This document shows positions 1-6,090 of a stretch of DNA of 15,653 bases, in pieces. The stretch is taken from contig SAAR01000042.1 of the NCBI GenBank assembly GCA_009916335.1, positions 1-15,653 on the forward strand, given 5' to 3'. The notes below the pieces were generated by a model that made no database searches, was not told where the DNA came from, and saw nothing but the letters and a program-made list of their open reading frames with translations. Source of the stretch: Erysipelotrichia bacterium (GTDB taxonomy: Bacteria; Bacillota_I; Bacilli_A; Erysipelotrichales; Erysipelotrichaceae). The number at the start of each line of letters is the position of its first letter. Positions within the stretch are counted from its first letter, which is position 1. The translations under genes were made by a program, and so were the position numbers.

Positions 1-1
1 T

Positions 2-1507
2 GAGCAGGTGAAAGAATATCAAAAGCAATTTGATGATGTGCAGGAGAAATTAAAGGAATACAGTGTTTTATTGGCAGAAATAGATGATTTTGTGTATTCT
101 AAAAAAGTAAAGAAAGCAAATGAAAAAATGAATGAATTAAACAGCAAGATTAACGATGTGGAAAATGCTGTTAAAAATATCAATGACTTATTAGATGAAG
201 TGTTAGAGCAGGAAAGCACACAAAGAGCAAATATTAATACGTCAAAAAATACGTTTAGAGAATACAAAAAAACATTGATGGAAAATCGTGGTCGTTATCG
301 TCAAAGTGTTGAGTATTTAGATAGCTTTGTTTCGCAGATTGAAAATATGTTTTCAATCTTTGAAGAGTGGATGTTTGCTTCTGAATTTAATAAAGCTGGA
401 GATAAGCAACAAGAAATTAAAGAATCGCTTGCAGATATGAAACATTATTTAGAGGTGTTACCAGCTTACTATGAAAAAGCGACGATTGTGTTACCAACAA
501 TTCTTGATGATGTGAAATTGAATGCGGCTAGTTGCACACAAAAAGGAGTTTACTTAGATCATTTAGAAGTAGACAAGAATATTGAAATTATTAATGATAT
601 GCTTAGTGATATATTGATGAAGTTAAGTAAATGTAATTTGGAACGAGTGAATGAAGTGTTAGAAGATTGTGAAACACGCATTAAATTGTTAAAGGAACAA
701 GTAGAAAAAGAAGAAACTTCTTTTGATGTAATTAATACAAAAGTGAACGCTTTGTTTATTCGTATTAAAGATTTAAATGTGCGTGTACAAGGTATTAAGG
801 ATATTTATGATAAAGTGCATGAACGTTTCGGGTTTGAAAATTTAAGTAATAAGTTAAGTGTGATTGATACACAATTAGATAATTTAAATGAAATGCGTTT
901 TAAGTTAGAAAGTGTTATTGCGAATCACAGTGTTCCATTTTCAACACTAGTTTTATCTTATAATGAAGTGAATGAAGAATGTGAAAAATTAGAAGGTTTA
1001 GCTAAAGAATTGAAAATTAAATTGGATAATGCGACAAGCGATGAAGAAAGAGCGAAGAAACAGTTGATTAAGTTACAGCTGATTGTGAATGAAATGCGTA
1101 TTAAAATTGCGAAACATCGTTTACCTTCAGTAGATGAAAAATATGAAGAAGATATTCGCAATGCAAATGTATATATTGTGGATATTAAAGAAATTTTGCA
1201 TGAAGTACCGTTGAATGTAGAAAAGTTAAATTCTAAATTAAAAGAAGCGATTGATTATATTTATACACTGTACAACAGTGTTAACAATTTGGTTGGTATG
1301 GCATCAATGGTAGAGAATGCCATCTTATTTGGTAATAAATATCGTAGTGATTATAGTGAAATTGATTCTGAATTAACAAGAGCAGAATTGTGTTTTAGTA
1401 ATGGTCAATATACAAAAGCCTTAAAGATTGCTATTTCAGCGATTGAAAGATTGCATCCAGGTGCTTATGAACGATTATTAAGTGAAGGGGAAAGTGCCAA
1501 TGCATAA
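2..1507 (+). CDS. ezrA: Septation ring formation regulator EzrA, 5'-truncated by the window edge
   Basis: EzrA is a membrane-anchored cytoplasmic coiled-coil protein that modulates FtsZ ring assembly and division in Firmicutes. The frame is open from the first bases of the window, so the GTG at 8 is probably an internal valine and not the start. About 501 residues are visible against about 560 to 570 for the family, so the missing part is the short N-terminus with the single transmembrane helix; none is visible here. The visible part is almost wholly charged heptad-like helix, with many Lys/Glu/Asn/Leu and no enzyme motif. A conserved-looking C-terminal stretch (AELCFSNGQYTKALKIAISAI, the last 40 or so residues) fits the EzrA spectrin-like repeat end. 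The stop overlaps the start of the next gene by 8 bases, and ezrA beside nifZ/thiI is a known Firmicute arrangement. Another long coiled-coil protein cannot be fully excluded. Confidence 0.85.
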   Translation, partial: EQVKEYQKQFDDVQEKLKEYSVLLAEIDDFVYSKKVKKANEKMNELNSKINDVENAVKNINDLLDEVLEQESTQRANINTSKNTFREYKKTLMENRGRYRQSVEYLDSFVSQIENMFSIFEEWMFASEFNKAGDKQQEIKESLADMKHYLEVLPAYYEKATIVLPTILDDVKLNAASCTQKGVYLDHLEVDKNIEIINDMLSDILMKLSKCNLERVNEVLEDCETRIKLLKEQVEKEETSFDVINTKVNALFIRIKDLNVRVQGIKDIYDKVHERFGFENLSNKLSVIDTQLDNLNEMRFKLESVIANHSVPFSTLVLSYNEVNEECEKLEGLAKELKIKLDNATSDEERAKKQLIKLQLIVNEMRIKIAKHRLPSVDEKYEEDIRNANVYIVDIKEILHEVPLNVEKLNSKLKEAIDYIYTLYNSVNNLVGMASMVENAILFGNKYRSDYSEIDSELTRAELCFSNGQYTKALKIAISAIERLHPGAYERLLSEGESANA

Positions 1508-2639
1508 TCATGTCTTTTTAGATTATGCCTCTTGCACACCTGTGAATGATGAGGTGTATCAAACATATATAAAACTTGTAAAAGATTGTTATATAAACTC
1601 AGAAGCGGTGTATCGCTCTGGTGTTGAAGTTAATCAATTAGTAGAAACAAGTCGAAAACAAATCGCAAAACTATTAAATGTACAAAGTGATGAGTTGATT
1701 TTTACATCAGGTGCCAGTGAAGCGAATAGCTTTGCAATAAAAGGGTATGCTTTGGCAAATCAAAGCAAAGGGAAGCATTTGATTAGTAGTGCTATGGAGC
1801 ATTCTAGTGTGCTGCATAGTTTGTTTCAATTAAGAGATGAATTTGGCTTTGAGCTAAGTCTACTTCCTGTTTATGAAGATGGAAGGATTTCATTAAACGA
1901 TTTAAAAGCAACGATGCGAGAAGATACGATTTTAGTGTCGATGATGTCAGTGAATAATGAAATTGGCAGTATTGCAGAGATTGAAAAAATAGCAGATATT
2001 GTTCATCAAAACAGTAAGACAAAATTACACGTTGATGCAGTTCAAAGTATAGGTAAACTTACGTTAGATTTTCAAAAGATCGATATGCTTACTTTTACAG
2101 CACATAAATTATACGGTGTCAAAGAGTGTGGCATTTTATACCGAAAGAAAAATATCAAATTACTACCTTTAGTAAATGGTGGACAGCAAGAATATGGATT
2201 GCGAGGAGGTACATTAAATGCACCTTCTTGTATTGTGTTTGCGAAAACACTTCGTTTAGCATTAGCAAAACAACAAGAGCATTATGTGTATGTTAAAAAG
2301 TTGTGGGATTATTGTAGGGAACAATTATTAAAGATGGAAGATATTCATATGAATTCACCAATTGATGCTTGTCCATATATATTAAATTTTTCATGTACTA
2401 GTATTGGTAGTGAAATTATGATGAATGCGTTAAATGCAAAAAATATTTGTGTATCTACACAAAGTACATGCTCCTCTAAGACAAAAGCACCTTCTCATAC
2501 ATTGACAGCGATGCATTTAGCTGAAAATATTACATATGGTGCGATTCGTATTAGTTTTTCGCATTTAACAAGCAAAGAAGAAATTGATTATTTATTGGCA
2601 AGCTTAAAGGAGATTATTCATGATTACAGAACAAAATAA
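1500..2639 (+). CDS. Cysteine desulfurase, NifS/IscS family (NifZ-like partner of ThiI)
   Basis: This PLP enzyme takes sulfur from cysteine as an enzyme-bound persulfide and releases alanine. The 379-residue protein has the class V aminotransferase layout: the N-terminal FLDYASCTP (family usually has a DNAAST-like motif), [14 protein letters not shown] near 69-82, His101 in MEHSS, Asp179 in HVDAVQS, the PLP lysine in TAHKLYG (Lys203), the GLRGGTLN segment, the persulfide cysteine in STCSS (Cys324), and Arg350 in the GAIRISFS segment. The start is ATG 1500, with a GAAGGGG ribosome binding site just upstream, overlapping the ezrA stop; a GTG at 1482 has no suitable site. It overlaps thiI by 20 bases, so it is probably co-translated with it. 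By analogy with the B. subtilis NifZ-ThiI pair it is inferred to donate sulfur directly to ThiI for 4-thiouridine in tRNA, because that ThiI lacks a rhodanese domain. Confidence 0.9.
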   Translation: MHNHVFLDYASCTPVNDEVYQTYIKLVKDCYINSEAVYRSGVEVNQLVETSRKQIAKLLNVQSDELIFTSGASEANSFAIKGYALANQSKGKHLISSAMEHSSVLHSLFQLRDEFGFELSLLPVYEDGRISLNDLKATMREDTILVSMMSVNNEIGSIAEIEKIADIVHQNSKTKLHVDAVQSIGKLTLDFQKIDMLTFTAHKLYGVKECGILYRKKNIKLLPLVNGGQQEYGLRGGTLNAPSCIVFAKTLRLALAKQQEHYVYVKKLWDYCREQLLKMEDIHMNSPIDACPYILNFSCTSIGSEIMMNALNAKNICVSTQSTCSSKTKAPSHTLTAMHLAENITYGAIRISFSHLTSKEEIDYLLASLKEIIHDYRTK

Positions 2640-3840
2640 GGTAGTATATGATCATATCTTAGTAAGATATGGGGAATTATCGACAAAAGGAAAAAATAAG
2701 AAAGATTTTATTTCAAAATTATTAGGTAATGTAAAAAATGCTTTGCGTTAATTTGAACAGTTGACTTATGAAAAAACACATGATCGTTTGTATATCTTAT
2801 TAAATGGAGAAGATGAAGAGGCAGTATGTGAAAAGCTGAAAATGGTGTTTGGTATTTCTAGTTTTTCTTTAGCGATTAAAATTGATTCTGATATAGAATT
2901 GATGAAAGAGGTTGCCTTAAAGATTGCACAAGCATCAACGAAAGAAACTTTTAAAATGGATACAAGAAGACATCATAAAGCCTTTTTATATTCTAGTGAT
3001 GAGATCAATCGTGCCTGTGCGAGTGAAATTTTAAAAAATACACAATTAAAGGTTAATGTAAAACAACCACAACTTCGTATTTCTATTGAAGTAAGAGAAT
3101 TTCACACTTACGTTATGACAAATAAGATTAAAGGAGCAGGAGGTTATCCTGTTGGTGTCAATGGAAAAGCGTTAGTGATGTTATCAGGAGGAATTGATTC
3201 CCCTGTTGCTTGTTTTGAAACAATGAAAAGAGGGGTAGCGATTGAATGTATACATTATGCATCTCCACCCTATACAAGTGATAGAGCATTAGGGAAAGTA
3301 AAAGAATTAGCTAGCATTATTGCAGCATGTCAGGGACATATCCGCTTACATATTATTCCTTTTACACCGTTACAGCAGGAAATTTATAAACACTGTGATG
3401 AAAGTTATGCCATCACCATTATGCGTCGTATGATGTATCGTTTGGCACAAAAGGTGTGTGAAAAACAAAACTGTTTGGCAATTGTGAATGGGGAAAGCTT
3501 AGGACAAGTAGCATCACAAACATTAGAAAGTATGAATGTGATTAATAGTGTAGTCAGTATTCCAGTATTAAGACCAGTGGTATGTATGGATAAATTAGAA
3601 ATTACTGATATTGCACAAAAAATTGGTACTTACGAAGTAAGTATTCAACCATTTGAAGATTGTTGTACGATCTTTACACCTAAGAATCCTGTTACAAAAC
3701 CTAGTATGAAGAAATGTGAAAAAATGGAAGCTCGTTTTGATTATGAGCCATTCTTAGAAGAAGCGATAGATACAATGGAATCCATTAATGTGTATCCTGT
3801 GAAGAAAGAGGAATTGGAAGAAATTAGCGATTTATTTTAG
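2620..3840 (+). pseudogene. thiI: thiI, tRNA 4-thiouridine synthetase / sulfurtransferase, with an in-frame TAA at codon 44
   Basis: ThiI adenylates U8 of tRNA and inserts sulfur to give 4-thiouridine; some homologues also serve thiamine thiazole synthesis. The natural start is ATG 2620 with AAAGGAG at 2606-2612, overlapping the desulfurase gene. Translation gives [20 protein letters not shown], which matches the ThiI N-terminus, and runs to codon 43, where TAA (2749-2751) interrupts it. The same frame then continues without another stop to 3840, so the full frame would be about 406 codons, the usual length of the form without rhodanese domain. Seen downstream are the THUMP region, the PP-loop SGGIDSP (codons 189-195), and the active-site cysteine region DCCTIFTP (Cys348/Cys349). 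A restart at TTG 2761 would lack part of the N-terminal domain and has no clear ribosome binding site. The single lesion with an intact remainder means a recent nonsense mutation, a base-call error, or stop readthrough. Confidence 0.88.
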
Positions 3841-3885
3841 TATAGGAATGCTTTTATATCCCACAATAGTATTGAGGTGAGATAT

Positions 3886-4080
3886 ATGGACAAATTAAAT
3901 AAGCGTAGAGTCTATCAAAACAAACAGATAGAAGAAGATTTGTATCAATTTGAGATAGGAAATGAACTTGGTGTGAAACTAGAAAAAAATAAGGATATGC
4001 ATAAGCAAGAATATCAAAAAGAAACACTAGAAAAACTGCAAGATAAATGTCAAGGACCTTATCAAAACAACAAACGTTAA
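3886..4080 (+). CDS. Small protein resembling a divergent alpha/beta-type small acid-soluble spore protein
   Basis: This is a 64-residue hydrophilic protein. Residues about 22-31 read QFEIGNELGV, close to the family signature K-x-E-[IV]-A-x-[DE]-[LIVMF]-G-[LIVMF] in the first conserved block of alpha/beta SASPs, where the germination protease cuts. The K and A positions are changed, and the second DNA-binding block (usually GGE-hydrophobic-x-K/R) is not clearly present, being replaced by a QKETLEKLQ stretch. ATG 3886 is chosen because GAGGTGAG at 3874-3881 sits at a proper distance; the GTG at 3877 lies inside that site. The gene follows thiI by 45 bases and precedes the operon terminator. 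In B. subtilis sspA lies next to thiI (from memory), which supports the assignment by synteny. If correct, it would coat DNA in dormant spores, but the missing second block suggests a degenerate or repurposed member. Otherwise it is a hypothetical protein. Confidence 0.5.
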   Translation: MDKLNKRRVYQNKQIEEDLYQFEIGNELGVKLEKNKDMHKQEYQKETLEKLQDKCQGPYQNNKR

Positions 4081-4089
4081 TGATTTATC

Positions 4090-4113
4090 AAAAAGCCTGT
4101 ATGGGCTTTTTTT
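4090..4113 (+). terminator. Rho-independent terminator of the ezrA-nifS-thiI-ssp gene group
   Basis: The stem AAAAAGCC (4090-4097) pairs with GGCTTTTT (4104-4111) around the loop TGTATG, and a T run continues. It lies 10 bases after the stop of the small SASP-like gene. Confidence 0.85.
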
Positions 4114-4129
4114 GTTTGTACTCAAAGAA

Positions 4130-4150
4130 ACTACCCGCTAAGCGGGTAGT
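4130..4150 (+). repeat. Left-end hairpin of the IS200-like element
   Basis: This is a perfect inverted repeat: ACTACCCGC (4130-4138) and GCGGGTAGT (4142-4150) with the loop TAA. It is the expected TnpA-binding hairpin of the left end. The bases AAAGAA just upstream (4124-4129) are in the place of the left guide sequence. As RNA it could also weaken read-through from outside. Confidence 0.8.
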
Positions 4151-4187
4151 ACCAAAAGGCTTACAGCTATGCACGAAGTAACAAAGA

Positions 4188-4216
4188 TTTACAAAATAAA
4201 AAACCTTCCCTATAAT
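4188..4216 (+). promoter_or_regulatory. Near-consensus promoter of tnpA
   Basis: TTTACA (4188-4193), a 17-base spacer, and TATAAT (4211-4216) match the sigma-70/sigma-A consensus at 11 of 12 positions. Transcription would begin near 4223, about 40 bases before the tnpA start. Confidence 0.7.
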
Positions 4217-4262
4217 AAAGTCGGCTTGCCGGCACAAACGAAATTATAAGGAGGTACCCATA

Positions 4263-4724
4263 ATGGATACAAAAAGTTTAGCACACACAACATGGAATTG
4301 CAATTATCATATCGTGTTTGCACCAAAGTTTAGAAGACAAATCGTATATGGAAGATTAAAACGAGAAATAGGAAAAATACTAAGAGAATTGTGCGAACGA
4401 AAAGGGATAGAAATAGTAGAGGCAGAATTATGCAGGGATCATGTGCATATGCTAGTGAAGATACCACCAAAGATATCAGTATCAGCATTTGTAGGCTATT
4501 TAAAAGGAAAAAGCACATTAATGATATTTGAAAGATTTGCGAATTTGAAATATAAATATGGGAATCGAAAATTTTGGTGTATAGGATATTATGTAGATAC
4601 AGTAGGAAAGAACAAAAAGAAAATAGAAGAATATATAAGAAATCAAATACAAGAAGATAAGCACTTTGAGCAAATGAACATAAAAGAATACATTGATCCA
4701 TTCACAGGAAATAAAGTGAAATAA
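4263..4724 (+). CDS. tnpA: IS200/IS605-family Y1 HUH transposase TnpA
   Basis: This 153-residue protein has the length and motifs of TnpA of the IS200 group, a dimeric Y1 HUH nuclease that cuts and rejoins single-stranded transposon ends through a 5'-phosphotyrosine link. It starts with a typical strand (TTWNCNYHIVFAPKFRR), has the metal-binding HVH at His60-Val61-His62 (within CRDHVHMLVKIPP), and the catalytic helix IEEYIRNQ with probable nucleophile Tyr124 and Gln128. The GYYVDTVG segment before it is also characteristic. No frameshift or stop is present, so it looks intact and possibly active. AAGGAGG at 4248-4254 is placed properly for ATG 4263. Flanking hairpins at 4130-4150 and 4829-4851 confirm that it lies in a complete element. 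Confidence 0.95.
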   Translation: MDTKSLAHTTWNCNYHIVFAPKFRRQIVYGRLKREIGKILRELCERKGIEIVEAELCRDHVHMLVKIPPKISVSAFVGYLKGKSTLMIFERFANLKYKYGNRKFWCIGYYVDTVGKNKKKIEEYIRNQIQEDKHFEQMNIKEYIDPFTGNKVK

Positions 4725-4730
4725 ATAGAA

Positions 4731-4829
4731 GCTGTCTGGGGGACAGCAGTAGGAAACGAGTGCACTGGCAAGTCATTTCTCAGGCACCTTTAGGTGTAGC
4801 CGGATAGATGCCTTATAGGCATAGAGAAA
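4731..4829 (+). other. Structured 3' noncoding region of the IS element (hairpin plus predicted three-way junction)
   Basis: Behind the tnpA stop there is no ORF but dense pairing potential. The first hairpin is GCTGTC (4731-4736) with GACAGC (4742-4747). After a linker, TTTCTC (4776-4781) can pair with GAGAAA (4824-4829) and enclose two hairpins: GGCACC (4783-4788) with GGT/GCC (4793-4795, 4799-4801, three-base bulge), and ATGCC (4808-4812) with GGCAT (4818-4822). This forms a three-way junction. It could act as ssDNA structure in transposition, as an RNA protecting or regulating tnpA mRNA, or be a relic of a guide-RNA-like region known from tnpB-bearing relatives. The function is inference; the pairing is read by eye. 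Confidence 0.5.
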
Positions 4830-4851
4830 ACTACCCGTTCAACGGGTAGTT
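4829..4851 (+). repeat. Right-end hairpin of the IS200-like element
   Basis: AACTACCCGTT (4829-4839) and AACGGGTAGTT (4841-4851) form an inverted repeat; in practice the loop is TTCAA. The stem core equals that of the left-end hairpin. A run of T follows (4853-4858), so in RNA it would also work as a terminator for tnpA. Confidence 0.8.
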
Positions 4852-4860
4852 ATTTTTTAT

Positions 4861-4986
4861 TTAGAATATATGATTAAACGATGGTTTGAAAGTAGTTGTA
4901 TTAGATTTAAAAAGAGCATGTTATCAAATATAATGAAAGATTACATCTATAACAGTTAAGTTATGAATAGGAAAGCTTGTTTATCT
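4861..4986. other. Intergenic DNA between IS element and rlmA-type gene, nothing recognised
   Basis: This is AT-rich sequence without a supported ORF on either strand, and without repeats shared with the rest of the window. A short ATAAC...GTTAT inverted repeat near 4948-4966 is too weak to call. Confidence 0.6.
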
Positions 4987-4987
4987 G

Positions 4988-5016
4988 TTTTCTATTTTGT
5001 GTAAATGCATTATAAT
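4988..5016 (+). promoter_or_regulatory. Probable promoter of the rlmA-type gene
   Basis: A perfect TATAAT lies at 5011-5016, with a poor -35 (TTTTCT, 4988-4993) at 17-base spacing. Transcription would begin about 15 bases before the gene start; the ribosome binding site AAAGAGG is at 5025-5031. Confidence 0.5.
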
Positions 5017-5037
5017 TAAGCGTGAAAGAGGTGTTTT

Positions 5038-5820
5038 ATGCTTATTTGTCCAGTGTGTAAACAAGAATTACAGAAAGAAGAAAAACGATATGTGTGTAAG
5101 AAGAATCATAGTTTTGATATGGCAAAACAAGGATATACAAATTTATATTTGAAATCTAGTAAGAATAGTGGCGACAATAAGGAAATGATTGCCGCAAGAA
5201 CTTCCTTTTTAAATATGCATCACTATGATCGCTTAGTTGATGCAATCATTGAGATTGTGAAAGAGAAACAAGGAAATACAGTGATTGATGCAGGTTGTGG
5301 AGAAGGGTATTATACCAATCTAATTAGCCAGGCGACAAATAGTGAAATTTATGCGTTTGATTTAAGTAAAGAGGCTTTAAAATACGCAGCGAAACAAAAT
5401 AAACAGATTCATTATTATTTAAGTAGTATTTTTGATATACCGATGAGTGATGAAAGCTGTGATTTATTACTAAATATCTTTGCACCTTTGGCAAATGAAG
5501 AATATTATCGTTTAGTTAAATCAGGTGGTTATTTAATCAAAGTTGATCCTCATCATACCCATTTAAAAGAAATGAAAGATTTACTGTATGATGAAGTGTA
5601 TGAAAATGAGGTATTAGCGTTAAAGGTAAAAGGATTTCGTTTAGAAAAATATCAAGAGTTAACGTATACGATGCATTTAAAAAAAGAAGCGATTCAAGCT
5701 TTATTTAAAATGACACCTTATTATTATAAGAGTAGTAAAAAGAAAAGCGAATATTTAATGAATGTAGAAAAGATGGAATGTACGGCCTCTTTTATGATTT
5801 ATATTTATAAGAAAGAATAA
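5038..5820 (+). CDS. rlmA: 23S rRNA (guanine-N1)-methyltransferase, RlmA/RrmA family
   Basis: The 260-residue protein matches RlmA along its length. Members methylate N1 of G745 (E. coli type) or G748 (the Gram-positive RlmA-II/TlrB type) in hairpin 35 of 23S rRNA, at the peptide exit tunnel; the latter can affect tylosin-class macrolide sensitivity. Seen here are an N-terminal zinc site Cys4, Cys7, Cys20, His24 (CPVC...CKKNH), the conserved FDMAKQGYTNL, GDNKEMIAAR, the SAM-binding motif I DAGCGEGYY (84-92), an acidic residue at the end of strand 2 (FDLS, Asp108), and a C-terminal MTPYYYKSS-like segment. The length equals the family norm. Start ATG 5038 has AAAGAGG upstream. It is monocistronic between the IS element and the ilv leader. 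Whether it acts on G745 or G748 cannot be told from the sequence; taxonomy would favour G748. Confidence 0.88.
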   Translation: MLICPVCKQELQKEEKRYVCKKNHSFDMAKQGYTNLYLKSSKNSGDNKEMIAARTSFLNMHHYDRLVDAIIEIVKEKQGNTVIDAGCGEGYYTNLISQATNSEIYAFDLSKEALKYAAKQNKQIHYYLSSIFDIPMSDESCDLLLNIFAPLANEEYYRLVKSGGYLIKVDPHHTHLKEMKDLLYDEVYENEVLALKVKGFRLEKYQELTYTMHLKKEAIQALFKMTPYYYKSSKKKSEYLMNVEKMECTASFMIYIYKKE

Positions 5821-5934
5821 TAGTTTTGTAAAAGCAGGTATTTTTTTAGAAATCAACTTACTATATTATAGTTGGTATGCTTTTATTGATGGCTTTTGCA
5901 TTGTTTGAAAAGACGGTTTCTTTAGTTTTTGAAA

Positions 5935-5974
5935 CATTTTCATTATTTTTATGAAAATAATGATAGCATTTTCA
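5935..5974 (+). promoter_or_regulatory. Candidate operator of the ilv operon: three ATTTTCA-type half-sites, CodY-like box
   Basis: CATTTTCA occurs twice (5935-5942 and 5967-5974), starts spaced 32 bases apart, with the inverted TGAAAAT at 5952-5958 between them. The 15 bases 5945-5959 match the CodY consensus AATTTTCWGAAAATT at 12 of 15 positions. The array lies just upstream of, and partly within, the spacer of the predicted promoter. CodY is a well-known repressor of ilv genes in Firmicutes; whether this host has CodY is unknown. Confidence 0.45.
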
Positions 5975-5992
5975 CTGTAACTTTTGTATAAT
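5964..5992 (+). promoter_or_regulatory. Probable promoter of the ilvBNCD operon
   Basis: TATAAT at 5987-5992 follows a poor -35 (TAGCAT, 5964-5969, 17-base spacing). Start would be near 6000, giving a leader of about 90 bases. The poor -35 fits a regulated promoter. Confidence 0.5.
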
Positions 5993-6056
5993 ATTGGATA
6001 TACATAAAAAGTTCAATGATTCTGGTGAATTTAATGTTTTATAAGAAAGGAGTAGC

Positions 6057-6080
6057 ATGATTCTTTTTAAGAGTCATTAG
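6057..6080 (+). CDS. Seven-codon upstream ORF in the ilv leader, inside a hairpin
   Basis: ATG 6057 has the good ribosome binding site AAAGGAG (6046-6052) and encodes MILFKSH followed by TAG at 6078-6080. The same bases form a hairpin, ATGATTCTT (6057-6065) with AAGAGTCAT (6069-6077), one G-T pair, loop TTT. The stop codon overlaps the presumed ribosome binding site of ilvB. It could be a leader peptide for translational coupling or attenuation. It holds one Ile and one Leu and no clear run of regulatory codons, so function is uncertain. Confidence 0.35.
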   Translation: MILFKSH

Positions 6081-6090
6081 GGTGAAGATT

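Larger units (their letters stand above)
4117..4858 (+). mobile_element. IS200/IS605-family insertion sequence with TnpA only
   Basis: The element consists of a left end with hairpin, a leader with promoter, a single Y1 transposase gene, and a 3' noncoding region ending in a second hairpin. The two end hairpins share ACTACCCG...CGGGTAGT, and both are preceded by a GAAA(A) tract that may be the guide sequence used for end recognition in this family. Such elements move as single-stranded DNA and leave no target duplication or classical terminal inverted repeats, so the exact ends cannot be read from one copy; the limits given are approximate. The size of about 740 bp is normal for the IS200 group. 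It sits directly behind the terminator of the upstream gene group. No tnpB is present. Confidence 0.85.

Noticed and set aside
1482..1499. GTG 1482 as the start of the cysteine desulfurase
   Set aside because: It lies inside the end of ezrA with no ribosome binding site before it, while ATG 1500 has GAAGGGG in place and gives the usual N-terminus.
2761..2763. TTG 2761 as a true start of thiI
   Set aside because: No clear ribosome binding site, and the preceding 43 codons encode the genuine ThiI N-terminus in the same frame with a good site at 2606-2612.
3841..3885. Sigma-G type promoter before the SASP-like gene (GAATG at 3846-3850, CAATAGT at 3864-3870)
   Set aside because: The spacing is only 13 bases where 17 to 18 are needed and the -10 match is partial.
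4330..4701. Minus-strand ORF opposite tnpA
   Set aside because: It is a low-complexity Leu/Phe/Ser-rich shadow of the A-rich tnpA coding strand without ribosome binding site.
5821..6081. T-box riboswitch or classical leucine/isoleucine leader peptide before ilvB
   Set aside because: No T-box sequence, specifier stem or terminator/antiterminator pair is seen, and the only well-placed small ORF has a single Ile and a single Leu.
6082..6084. GTG 6082 as start of ilvB
   Set aside because: It lies inside the likely ribosome binding site (AGGGTGA) for ATG 6091, and the family usually begins at the MEM-like position.
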